Source of the DNA: an uncultured Myxococcales bacterium
GTDB lineage: Bacteria; Myxococcota_A; UBA9042; DTJE01
Length of the DNA stretch: 32,332 bases
Assembly (NCBI GenBank): GCA_903847405.1
Contig: CAINDP010000263.1
Span: 1 to 32,332 of the forward strand
Direction of reading: 5' to 3'
Below are positions 19,153 through 26,738 of the stretch, piece by piece. Position numbers and translations under genes: made by a program. Numbering within the stretch: position 1 is the stretch's first letter; each line of letters opens with the position of its first letter. Under the pieces are notes generated by a model, which saw only the letters and a program-made list of their open reading frames with translations, did not search any database and was not told where the DNA came from.

Positions 19153-20172
19153 GTGGACATCCTGCGCGACCAGTCCCTGCGGGACCTGAACACCTTCGGC
19201 CTGCCCGCGGTGGCGCGGTGGTTCGTCCGCGCGTCGTCATCGGCGGACCTCCTCGAATCCCTCGACTTCGCCCGTGGGAACGGCCTGCCCGTCCTGCCGC
19301 TGGGCGGAGGCAGCAACCTGGTGCTGGCGGGCGATCCGCCGGGCCTCGTGCTCCAGGTGGGGCTTCCCGGGTTCGACGTTGCGGACGCCGGACCGCAGGG
19401 TGTCCTGGTCCGTGTCGGCGCGGGGGAGGACTGGACCGGCCTGGTCGACCGCTGCCTGGGCCTCGGGTTGTACGGGCTGGAGAACCTGGCCCTGATACCG
19501 GGCACTGCCGGCGCGGCCCCGATCCAGAACATCGGCGCCTACGGAGTGGAAGTCCGGAACGTCCTGGAGGGTGTGGAGGCGGTGGAAATCGCGACGGGCG
19601 CGGTCCGGACCTTCGACAACGGGGAGTGCGCCTTCGGGTACCGGGACAGCGTGTTCAAGGGCGTCCTGAAGGACCGGTTCGTGGTCGCGGCGGTCACCCT
19701 GCGCCTGTCCCGCCTGCCGGTGGTGAGCGCGTCCTACGGGGCCCTGGCGACCGAACTGTCCCGCCGGGGCGTCGCGGAACCGACACCGATCGACGTGGCC
19801 GAGGCCGTGCGGCACCTGCGGCGGACGAAACTGCCCGACCCCGCCGTGACCGGGAATGCCGGGTCGTTCTTCCAGAATCCGGTGGTCGCCCCCGGGATTG
19901 CAGGCGCGCTGCGGTCGGCCCATCCGGGCCTGCCGACATTCCCGTCGGAGGACGGGCGCGTCAAGCTGGCCGCTGCCTGGCTGATCGAGCAGTGCGGCTT
20001 CAAGGGGGCCCGGCGAGGGGCGGCCGGCGTTCACCCGTCCCATGCCCTGGTCCTGGTGAACCACGGCGGCGCCACCGGCAGGGACATCCTGGCGCTGGCG
20101 GACGAGATCCGGTCTGCCGTGTTCGGCCGGTTCGGCGTTTCCCTGGCGATCGAGCCGCGGATCGTCGGGTAG
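19153..20172 (+). CDS. murB: UDP-N-acetylenolpyruvoylglucosamine reductase
   Basis: This 339-residue FAD enzyme reduces UDP-GlcNAc enolpyruvate to UDP-MurNAc in peptidoglycan synthesis. It starts with LRDLNTFGLPAVARWFV. It has the FAD loop LPLGGGSNLVLAG, then IPGTAGAAPIQNIGAYG, GYRDSVFK with the substrate-binding Arg, and NAGSFFQNPVV with the catalytic Ser at about 238. A terminal AIEPRIVG carries the catalytic Glu at about 334. The presence of the Tyr-loop region and overall length indicate a type I (E. coli-like) MurB. The GTG at 19153 is the only sensible in-frame start; it has no Shine-Dalgarno sequence, which fits the leaderless promoter just upstream. It is isolated from other mur genes and ends 2 bp from the convergent patatin gene. 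Confidence 0.96.
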   Translation: MDILRDQSLRDLNTFGLPAVARWFVRASSSADLLESLDFARGNGLPVLPLGGGSNLVLAGDPPGLVLQVGLPGFDVADAGPQGVLVRVGAGEDWTGLVDRCLGLGLYGLENLALIPGTAGAAPIQNIGAYGVEVRNVLEGVEAVEIATGAVRTFDNGECAFGYRDSVFKGVLKDRFVVAAVTLRLSRLPVVSASYGALATELSRRGVAEPTPIDVAEAVRHLRRTKLPDPAVTGNAGSFFQNPVVAPGIAGALRSAHPGLPTFPSEDGRVKLAAAWLIEQCGFKGARRGAAGVHPSHALVLVNHGGATGRDILALADEIRSAVFGRFGVSLAIEPRIVG

Positions 20173-20174
20173 GG

Positions 20175-21179
20175 TCAGGCGGACGCGGGTCGGGCCGGAG
20201 CGGCGTTTCCGAAGGATCCCTGGCCGAACTCCCAGTGCGCCAGCGCCTCGCGCGTCGCGTCGTACCCGGCCGCGATCGCCTCCCGTCCCCGCGTGAAGTC
20301 CAGGAAGGGGATGTGCCCGACGCGGGGCCGGATCAGCAGGTCCGGCGGGTCGGCCCGCAGGCGCAGGTCGCTGAGGGTCACCTCGCTGATCGCCACCGCC
20401 GACAGCAGAACCTCCCGCAGGTTGGGCGTCGCGGGGATCGACGAGGTCCTCTTCCGGAAGGGCAGGCCGGCCGCGGGGAGGAATTTCGCCGCCCATGCCG
20501 GCAGGGGGCGTTCGGCCTCGGCGACCGGTTCCTCCGTGTCGTCCACGCGGACCAGGTAGGGCCCGTCCTCGACGATGTGGTGGGTGATGTCCACGGCGAT
20601 CACGCGGTCCGCGCCCATGTCCCGGGCCACGGTCACCGGCACCGGGTTCACCAGGCCGCCGTCGATCAGGAAGCGGCCGTTCCGCCGCACCGGACGGAAC
20701 ATTCCGGGCACGCCGCAACTGGCACGGACGGCCTGCAGAAGATCGCCTTCACGCAGAACGACCTCCTGGCCGATGGACAGGTCCGTGGCCACTGCCGCCA
20801 GGGGCACGTCCAGGTCCGCGAAGTCCCGGACCCGGATATAGCGACCGATCACCGCTTCCAGGAAGCGGCCATCCATGCGGCCCGAAGCCGGCAAGGCGAC
20901 ATTCAGGAAGGTCATGAGGGTCCGGCGGTCCAGGGCTTCGACCGCGGTTCGCAGATCCGCCAGCCCGCCCGAGGCCCAGGCCGCCCCGACCAGGGACCCG
21001 ATGCTGGTCCCGGCGATGAAGTCGGGGCGGATGCCGGCCTCCTCCAGCGCCTGCAGCACGCCCAGGTGGGCCCAGCCGCGCGCCGCGCCGCCGCCCAGGG
21101 CAAGGCCCAGCCGCGGACGCCGTGCGCCGGTTCGGACCTTCCGGGGCATCTTCGTGGTGGATGGGGTTTCTGGTTCCAT
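20175..21179 (-). CDS. Patatin-like phospholipase (RssA/NTE-type)
   Basis: This protein of about 334 residues has the patatin catalytic set. The oxyanion loop is LGLALGGGAARGWAHLG, the nucleophile elbow is GTSIGS (Ser at about 59), and the second dyad residue is the Asp of DGGLVNPVPV (about 173). A VRASCGVPGMFRPV segment lies between. Such proteins are serine acyl hydrolases of membrane lipids. There is no signal peptide; the first 20 residues are polar and basic, so it is likely cytoplasmic or membrane-associated. Two in-frame ATGs exist. The one at 21179 has GGAG 9 bp upstream and is preferred over 21194, which has no ribosome site. The C-terminal domain after residue 200 is poorly conserved. 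It diverges from the GH28-like gene. Confidence 0.92.
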   Translation of the reverse strand: MEPETPSTTKMPRKVRTGARRPRLGLALGGGAARGWAHLGVLQALEEAGIRPDFIAGTSIGSLVGAAWASGGLADLRTAVEALDRRTLMTFLNVALPASGRMDGRFLEAVIGRYIRVRDFADLDVPLAAVATDLSIGQEVVLREGDLLQAVRASCGVPGMFRPVRRNGRFLIDGGLVNPVPVTVARDMGADRVIAVDITHHIVEDGPYLVRVDDTEEPVAEAERPLPAWAAKFLPAAGLPFRKRTSSIPATPNLREVLLSAVAISEVTLSDLRLRADPPDLLIRPRVGHIPFLDFTRGREAIAAGYDATREALAHWEFGQGSFGNAAPARPASA

Positions 21180-21224
21180 GCTCGTGTTCTCCATTCCCGG
21201 GAGCGAAGGTGAGTGTAACGCAAA

Positions 21225-21239
21225 TGACGCACAGCGTCA
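21225..21239. promoter_or_regulatory. Inverted repeat TGACGC-N3-GCGTCA, candidate operator
   Basis: A perfect 6-bp dyad with a 3-bp centre (ACA) in the only notably less GC-rich stretch of the divergent region between the patatin and GH28-like genes. The position fits a regulator acting on either promoter; the binding protein is unknown. Confidence 0.4.
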
Positions 21240-21262
21240 AATGGCAGAGGCTGACATTCGCC

Positions 21263-21291
21263 TTGCGTCCGTGGAAGGGCTTCAGTACGCT
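21263..21291 (+). promoter_or_regulatory. Possible promoter of the GH28-like gene
   Basis: TTGCGT (21263-21268), a 17-bp spacer and TACGCT (21286-21291), 26 bp before the ATG. Both hexamers are weak matches. Confidence 0.35.
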
Positions 21292-21317
21292 CGCCTCGGG
21301 TCCCAGGGAGCGCGGGG

Positions 21318-22796
21318 ATGACGATGCGATCGGGGTTCGTTCCGGTGGTGCTTTCGGCGCTGGCGCTGGCGCTGGCCTGTGGCGCGGGTGGCGGGGGCGC
21401 CGATGCCGGCCCCGACGTCCCGGACGTTATCTCCGGCGATGCCGTCCCCGATGCCGAAACGGCCGCGCCGAAGGTCTGTTCTGTCCGGGCTCGCGGCGCG
21501 ATCGGGGACGGCACGACGGTCGATACCGTGGCGATCCAGGCCGCGGTGGACGAGTGCGCCGGCACCGGCGGAACCGTCCTGCTGGAGGAAGGCACCTACG
21601 TGTCGGGCACGATCTGGCTGAGGTCCGGCCTGACGTTCCACCTGGACGCCGGGGCCCGGTTGCTGGGGTCCGAGGCCCGTTCCGACTGGACCGGCCCCGG
21701 CCTGGTCAGCGCCGAGGGCGTCGAGGACCTGGTGATCGAGGGACCCGGGACGCTGGACGGCAACGGCCAGTACTGGTGGAACAACTGGCTGGCGGGCGAG
21801 GACAACTGGCGCCCGGAGCGGCTGGTCCGCCTGACCGACTCCCGGCGCGTCACCGTGCGGGACCTGTTCCTGACGCAATCGCCCAAGTGGACGCTGCACC
21901 TGCTGGCGTGCGACGACGTGCTGGTGGACGGGGTCCGGATCCGGAACACGGTGGGCGACACGATCCTCAGTCCCAACACCGACGGCATCGACGTGGACGC
22001 CTGTCGCCGCGTCGAGATCCGGAACGCCGACATCGAGACCGGCGACGACTGCATCGTGGTGAAGAACGGCACGCCGGGCTGGCGTCGCGAGTCCTACGAC
22101 ATCAACGTGCACGACTGCACCTGCGCGGCCTGGGCCAACGGCTTCAAGATCGGGACGCGCCCGGGTGCCGACGTGCACGGCGTGGTGTTCCGGGACTCCG
22201 TCGTGCAGGCGTCGGTGGACTCGGCGCCGGGGACCCGGGTGCTGGGCGGCCTGACGCTGGTGTCGGACGACGGGGCGTCCGTGTACGACATCCTCGCGGA
22301 CAACCTCCACATGAAGGCGGTGCAGGCACCGTTCTTCCTGCGCGTGCAGGAGCGGGACCTGGGCGACGAGGAGGGCGGGCGGATCACGGCGGCCGGACGA
22401 CTGTACGGCGTGACGATTCGCAACCTGACCGCGGACGACACGACGCTCCCGGGCATGATCATGGGCATCCCGGGCCACGCCGTGGAGGACGTCACGCTGG
22501 AGAACGTGTCCATCACCAACAGTCGCGGTGGCACCTTGTCGGACCGGGACGCGACGCCCTCCGAACGGAACCTGGAGTACCCGGATGCCCCGTATTTCGG
22601 TACGCTGCCCGCATACGGCCTGTTTGCCCGCCACGTCACCGGCCCGCTGGTGACCCGGGGGACCGTGGAATTCCACGGCTCGGCGGCGGTCGAGGAGCGG
22701 GCGGCGGTGGTGCTGGAGGACGTGGGGCAGAAGGACCTGTCGGGAACCGTTTTGGGGACCGAGGTCGTGGATCGCGACCAGCCTGCCGGGCCCTGA
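21318..22796 (+). CDS. GH28-like parallel beta-helix lipoprotein (polygalacturonase superfamily)
   Basis: This 492-residue protein has a lipoprotein signal (LALAC, about residue 21) and an Asp/Pro-rich spacer. The GH28 opening is GAIGDGTTVDTVAIQAAVDEC, then GGTVLLEEGTYVSGTIWL. Catalytic-core motifs are PNTDGIDVD (Asp at about 222) and ETGDDCIVVKNG (Asp-Asp at about 243-244). The 21-residue spacing matches classical polygalacturonases. The downstream GHG histidine motif is replaced by AAWANGFKIGT, and the RIK motif is not recognisable. The specificity may therefore differ from pectin hydrolysis; related KIGT-type members are annotated only as GH28-like. ATG at 21318 has GGGAG 7 bp upstream. 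It would act at the cell surface on plant or microbial polysaccharide, consistent with the nearby glycosidase-like lipoprotein and oxidoreductase. Confidence 0.88.
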   Translation: MTMRSGFVPVVLSALALALACGAGGGGADAGPDVPDVISGDAVPDAETAAPKVCSVRARGAIGDGTTVDTVAIQAAVDECAGTGGTVLLEEGTYVSGTIWLRSGLTFHLDAGARLLGSEARSDWTGPGLVSAEGVEDLVIEGPGTLDGNGQYWWNNWLAGEDNWRPERLVRLTDSRRVTVRDLFLTQSPKWTLHLLACDDVLVDGVRIRNTVGDTILSPNTDGIDVDACRRVEIRNADIETGDDCIVVKNGTPGWRRESYDINVHDCTCAAWANGFKIGTRPGADVHGVVFRDSVVQASVDSAPGTRVLGGLTLVSDDGASVYDILADNLHMKAVQAPFFLRVQERDLGDEEGGRITAAGRLYGVTIRNLTADDTTLPGMIMGIPGHAVEDVTLENVSITNSRGGTLSDRDATPSERNLEYPDAPYFGTLPAYGLFARHVTGPLVTRGTVEFHGSAAVEERAAVVLEDVGQKDLSGTVLGTEVVDRDQPAGP

Positions 22797-22877
22797 AGAC
22801 CCCCCACGCCCGCATGTTCGACTTCACGGGACGGCCGATGGCGGGCTGGGTGTGCGTCGCGCCGAACGGCCGGGGAA

Positions 22878-24290
22878 TCAGGGCTTCCCGCCCCCGATGA
22901 CGCCCAGCAGTTCGGCGGTCCGTCGTTCCAGCAACCCCCGGTCGCCGCGGGTTTCGACGTTCAGGCGCAGCAGGGGTTCGGTGTTCGACCCGCGCAGGTT
23001 GAAGCGCCACTCGTCGAACGTCAGCGACAGGCCGTCGGTATGGTCCTCGGACAGGGCCCGGGCGCCGAAGCGGGCGCGAACGGCGTCGATCGCCGTGGTG
23101 ATGTCCTGGACCTCGCGGTTGATTTCCCCGCTGCAGGGGAACTCGTCCATGCGGTCGCCGATGGCCTCGTGCAGGCTGCAGTTCTCGATGCTCAGGTGCT
23201 CGGCGACCAGCAGCCACGGGATCATCCCGGAGTCGCAGTACCCGAAGCGCCGGAAGTAGTGGTGCGCGCTCATCTCGCCGCCGTAGGCAGCGTCCTCGGC
23301 CCGCATGCGCTCCTTGATGAACGCGTGGCCCGTCTTGCTGCAGATCGGGGTGCCGCCGGCCGCGGTGACCACGTCGATCGTGTTCCAGGTCAGGCGCGGG
23401 TCGTGGACGATCCGGGCGCCGGGGGCCTGTCGCAGCGCCTGGGCGGCCAGGAGGCCCACGAGGTAGTAGCCCTCGACGAAATCGCCGTGGCCGTCGAAGA
23501 AGAAGCACCGATCGAAGTCGCCGTCGAAGGCCACCCCGAAGTCGGCATCCTCCTCCCGCACGGCCTCGGCGCAGAAGTCCCGGTTCTCGGGCAGCAGCGG
23601 GTTCGGAACGCCCGTGGGGAAGGTGCCGTCGGGCACGAAGCGCCGCGGGATGATCGTGAACGGCAGTTCGCGGGCCAGGCGCTCGATGACGGGGCCGGCG
23701 CAGCCGTTGCCCGCGTCCACGACGATCTTCAGGGGGCGCAGCGCCTTGCGATTCACCCACGTCAGCAGGTGCGCGATGTAGTCCTCCAGGATGTCCGTCT
23801 GCGTGACGGTCCCGGGCATCGCGGCGTCGGATTGCCCGCCTGCGACGGCCGCCAGCCCGAGGGCGTGGAGCCCGGTGTCGCCGCTGATCGGCCGCGCCCC
23901 GACGCGCACCAGTTTCAACCCGTTGTATCCCTTGGGGTTGTGGCTGGCGGTGACCATGATCCCGCCGTCCAGGCCGCGATCGAACGTCGCGAAGTAGATC
24001 ATTTCCGTGCCGCAGAGCCCGATGTCCAGCACGTCGGCGCCGCCGCGGACGAGCCCCCGGGCCAGGGCCGAAGCCAGGCTCTGGGACGATTCCCGCACGT
24101 CCCGACCCACGGCGACGACGATGCGGTCGCCCGTCTTGCGTTCGCCCGCGCCCAGTCCCGCGGCGCGATCCGCCGCCAGCAGGTCCGCGAGTGCGCGTCC
24201 GACACCTTCCGCCAGGTGCTCGTCCAGGTCCTGGGGAACCCGTCCCCGGACGTCATAGGCCTTGAAGCATGCGGGCAATGGCCCTTCCAT
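22878..24290 (-). CDS. manB: Phosphomannomutase/phosphoglucomutase
   Basis: This 470-residue alpha-D-phosphohexomutase has all four family signatures. AYDVRGRVP is at the start. The active-site loop is MVTASHNPKGYNGLK with the phosphoserine at about 116. The metal loop is DGDFDRCFFFDG, the sugar loop is GGEMSAHHYF, and the phosphate loop is RGSNTEPLLRLN. The GEMSAH form is typical of PMM/PGM enzymes that accept mannose and glucose phosphates. The product feeds GDP-mannose or glycan precursor synthesis. A 20-residue insertion around AAGLGAGERKTGDR lies near the N-terminus. The ATG at 24290 has GGGAGGA 6 bp upstream. A TATTCT -10-like hexamer lies at 24347-24342, but no convincing -35 is seen. 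The 81-bp convergent gap to the GH28-like gene holds no clear terminator. Confidence 0.93.
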   Translation of the reverse strand: MEGPLPACFKAYDVRGRVPQDLDEHLAEGVGRALADLLAADRAAGLGAGERKTGDRIVVAVGRDVRESSQSLASALARGLVRGGADVLDIGLCGTEMIYFATFDRGLDGGIMVTASHNPKGYNGLKLVRVGARPISGDTGLHALGLAAVAGGQSDAAMPGTVTQTDILEDYIAHLLTWVNRKALRPLKIVVDAGNGCAGPVIERLARELPFTIIPRRFVPDGTFPTGVPNPLLPENRDFCAEAVREEDADFGVAFDGDFDRCFFFDGHGDFVEGYYLVGLLAAQALRQAPGARIVHDPRLTWNTIDVVTAAGGTPICSKTGHAFIKERMRAEDAAYGGEMSAHHYFRRFGYCDSGMIPWLLVAEHLSIENCSLHEAIGDRMDEFPCSGEINREVQDITTAIDAVRARFGARALSEDHTDGLSLTFDEWRFNLRGSNTEPLLRLNVETRGDRGLLERRTAELLGVIGGGKP

Positions 24291-24396
24291 CGAAATTCCT
24301 CCCTGACCCTTCGTCTGCGCCTTGGCACTTGGACCGGGGCTAGAATACCCGAGGCGGGTCCGGTTGGGGAGGTTTCGCATCCGCCCCCTCCCAGGA

Positions 24397-24425
24397 TTGC
24401 CCCCCGCCGCCTCCTGTCCTACGAT
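24397..24425 (+). promoter_or_regulatory. Sigma-70 promoter of the amidase gene
   Basis: TTGCCC (24397-24402), a 17-bp spacer and TACGAT (24420-24425), 28 bp upstream of the ATG at 24454. Confidence 0.45.
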
Positions 24426-24453
24426 GCCCGGGTCACGCAGTCGTGAGGGGGGT

Positions 24454-26190
24454 ATGGGGTACGATTCGAAGCCGGTTCGTGCGCCCCGGTCGGCGGGCAG
24501 GCTGCTGAGGACCCTGGCGCGGATCGTGGAAAGCCCCGCGGGCGCGGCCCTGCTGGGGAAAACGCTGCTGGAAAGCGCCGGAATCCCCGCCTTCCGGGCG
24601 ACCCTGGCCGACGACCCGCCCTGGCCCCTGGCGTCCCCGCGGCGTGTCGATGCGCCGACGCCGGCGGGTGCCCCCCTGGCCGACCTGGCGCCCCTGGGGC
24701 CGCCCGAGCACGCAGGCGCAGGCGATGGGTTTCCAAAGGAAACTCTCGCCGCTGCCGGGGTGCCGTGGGCGACGTCCGCGGACTATGCGGCCGCGTACCG
24801 GGAGGGGCGTGCCGACCCCGAGGGCGTGGGCCGCGCGGTCCTGGAGGCGTGCGCGGCGTCCGAGCGTTCGACCCCGCCCCTGCGCGCCATCATCGCCCAG
24901 GATGCCGACGACCTGATGGCCCAGGCCCGGGCCAGCGCCCTTCGGTGGAAGGCGGGCAACCCCCTGGGCCCGCTGGACGGCGTGCCGGTGGCGATCAAGG
25001 ACGAACTGGACCTCACCCCCTACCCGACCACGGTGGGCACCGCGTTCCTGCACGACGTGCCGGCCGTGGATGCCACCGTCGTGTCCCGTTTGCGGGCCGC
25101 GGGCGCCCTGCTGATCGGCAAGGCCAACATGCACGAGATCGGCATCGGCGTGACGGGCGTGAACCCGCATCACGGCGCGGCCCGGAACCCCTACGACCCG
25201 CAGCGGGCCACGGGCGGTTCCTCCAGCGGGCCCGCGGCGGCGGTGGCCTCGGGGCTGTGCCCGATCGCCATCGGCGCGGACGGTGGCGGTTCGATCCGGC
25301 TGCCGTCGGCCCTGTGCGGCGTTGCGGGGCTGAAGCCCACCTTCGGCCGGGTCAGCGAGGCCGGTGCGGCGCCCCTGTGCTGGACCCTGGCCCACGTGGG
25401 GCCCCTGGGCGCGACGGTGCGGGACGTGGCGCTGGCCTACGGGGTGATCGCCGGTCCGGACCTGAAGGACCTGAACTCGATGCCCCAGCCGCGCCCCTCC
25501 CTGGAGGGGTTCGGGCAGTCCGACCTGCGGGGCGTGCGTGTCGGCGTGTACCGCCCCTGGTTCGAGGATGCGGACCCCGCGGTGGTCGCGTCGTGCCGAT
25601 CGTCGCTGGAAATCCTGGCGGCGGCGGGCGCCCGGATCTGCGAAATCGAGATCCCCGAACTGGTCCTGCTGCGGGCGGTGCACCTGGTGACCATCGTCAG
25701 CGAGATGGCCACGGCCCATGACCGGTACCAGGCCGAACACCGCAGGTACTACGGGGCCGACACGCGCGTGTCGCTGGCCCTGGCCCGGATGCTGACCGCC
25801 CGGGACTACATCCACGCCCAGCGCCTCCGGACGCGCCTGCTGCGGCACTTCGACAACGCCCTGGCCGAGGTCGACGTGATCGCCACGCCCACCTCGGCGT
25901 GCACGGCGCCGCTGATCCCCGCCGACGCCCTGGCCACCGGCGAGTCGAACCTCGAGGTCACCGCGCAGATCATGCGGTTCGCCCAGCCCGGGAACCTGAC
26001 CGGCCTGCCCGCGCTGACGGTTCCGGCAGGCTACGACGACGGCGGGATGCCCGTGGGCTTCCAGATGATGGGACGGGCCTGGGACGAGGCCCTTCTGCTG
26101 CGCCTGGGCCGCGTCATCGAAGCGTCCGTCGAGCGCCGCGCGCCCCGGGTCCGGTTCACGCCGCTGGCCGATGCCGGCAGCAGGGCGTAG
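24454..26190 (+). CDS. Amidase-signature enzyme with repeat-encoded insert in its N-terminal region
   Basis: This 578-residue protein belongs to the GatA/fatty-acid-amide-hydrolase superfamily. The Ser-cisSer-Lys triad is visible: Lys182 in VAIKDELD, Ser256 in TGGSSSGP, Ser280 in DGGGSIRLPSAL. The spacings of 74 and 24 match FAAH (75 and 24). The N-terminal 125 residues precede the conserved core and contain residues of about 83-105 encoded by palindromic element C (PPEHAGAGDGFP... to ...LAAAGV). There is no signal peptide. With no gatB or gatC nearby and an N-terminal helical extension, a stand-alone amide hydrolase is more likely than the tRNA amidotransferase; the substrate is unknown. The ATG at 24454 follows AGGGGGG. 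It ends 23 bp from convergent gerW. Confidence 0.92.
   Translation: MGYDSKPVRAPRSAGRLLRTLARIVESPAGAALLGKTLLESAGIPAFRATLADDPPWPLASPRRVDAPTPAGAPLADLAPLGPPEHAGAGDGFPKETLAAAGVPWATSADYAAAYREGRADPEGVGRAVLEACAASERSTPPLRAIIAQDADDLMAQARASALRWKAGNPLGPLDGVPVAIKDELDLTPYPTTVGTAFLHDVPAVDATVVSRLRAAGALLIGKANMHEIGIGVTGVNPHHGAARNPYDPQRATGGSSSGPAAAVASGLCPIAIGADGGGSIRLPSALCGVAGLKPTFGRVSEAGAAPLCWTLAHVGPLGATVRDVALAYGVIAGPDLKDLNSMPQPRPSLEGFGQSDLRGVRVGVYRPWFEDADPAVVASCRSSLEILAAAGARICEIEIPELVLLRAVHLVTIVSEMATAHDRYQAEHRRYYGADTRVSLALARMLTARDYIHAQRLRTRLLRHFDNALAEVDVIATPTSACTAPLIPADALATGESNLEVTAQIMRFAQPGNLTGLPALTVPAGYDDGGMPVGFQMMGRAWDEALLLRLGRVIEASVERRAPRVRFTPLADAGSRA
24702..24770. repeat. Palindromic dispersed element, copy C, inside the amidase CDS
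   Basis: A 69-bp copy starting GCCCGAGCACGCAGGCGCAG, with hairpin GGTTTCC-AAA-GGAAACT. It is about 90 percent identical to copy B in reverse orientation. The right end has decayed: CTCGGGC has become GTGGGC and one base is missing. It reads through in the amidase frame without a stop. Confidence 0.87.
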
Positions 26191-26213
26191 GGCGTTGCCC
26201 GCGGTGCGTCCCG

Positions 26214-26567
26214 TCAGTGCTTCTTCGACGCCAGGATTTCGACCGGCAGGGCGATGGGGCAGAACTCGACGCGCCCGTCGTCCTCGCGCAGGTAGCCCAC
26301 CGGGACCACGCGCACGTCCATCGCGAAGCCTCCGCCCACGCCCGTCGGGATCATGCGCTTCACGCGGCTCACCAGGCCCTTGTCGCCGGATGCCGGGGGC
26401 GCGCTGTAGGCGCCGCCGCCCCCGATGTCGATCAGGACCGCCGACACCGGGATGATCTTGTGGGAATCCAGCATGACGGGTTCGCCGAAAACGGTGCGGA
26501 CGTTCCCCTCGGCCTGCAGGGTCCGCGCGATTTCGCCCGCGATCGTGCTCATGACCTTGGGGTCCAT
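26214..26567 (-). CDS. GerW/YtfJ family protein
   Basis: This 117-residue protein resembles the small GerW (YtfJ) family: EGNVRTVFGEPVML, HKIIPVSAVLIDIGGGGAY, the Gly-rich GVGGGFAMDVRVVPVGYL, and a C-terminal beta strand VEFCPIALP. In Bacillus the homologue is needed for normal spore germination, but the family also occurs in Actinobacteria and Gram-negative bacteria that do not form endospores, where its role is unknown. The ATG at 26567 has GGAGGCCCC just upstream. It stands alone between the convergent amidase and the divergent asnB gene. It is the second sporulation-named gene in the window, besides spoVR, but the two are unlinked. Confidence 0.85.
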   Translation of the reverse strand: MDPKVMSTIAGEIARTLQAEGNVRTVFGEPVMLDSHKIIPVSAVLIDIGGGGAYSAPPASGDKGLVSRVKRMIPTGVGGGFAMDVRVVPVGYLREDDGRVEFCPIALPVEILASKKH

Positions 26568-26683
26568 GGGGCCTCCGGGTTCGGTTGTGGGTTCGACGAC
26601 TAGTCTATCAGGGTCGGGGCCGGGGGGCAGCGGAGGACAGCACGGGCGAACCCCGGCGCAGCGACGCCCACCGGGCCGATCGC

Positions 26684-26712
26684 TTTACTTGCCCCTCCGC
26701 GGCCGCAACAAT
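26684..26712 (+). promoter_or_regulatory. Sigma-70 promoter of asnB
   Basis: TTTACT (26684-26689), a 17-bp spacer and AACAAT (26707-26712), 26 bp before the asnB ATG. Each hexamer matches consensus at four of six positions. Confidence 0.5.
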
Positions 26713-26738
26713 GGTTCCGCCCGACAAGGAGGCGATCC

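Noticed and set aside
16501-20172. Long plus-strand frame running through the glycosidase-like gene region into murB
   Set aside because: Only the part from 19153 is murB. The upstream part is antisense to motif-bearing minus-strand genes and includes repeat B.
22797-22877. Short open frame between the GH28-like and manB genes as a small protein
   Set aside because: It has no ribosome site, no family match and only about 28 codons in a convergent gap.
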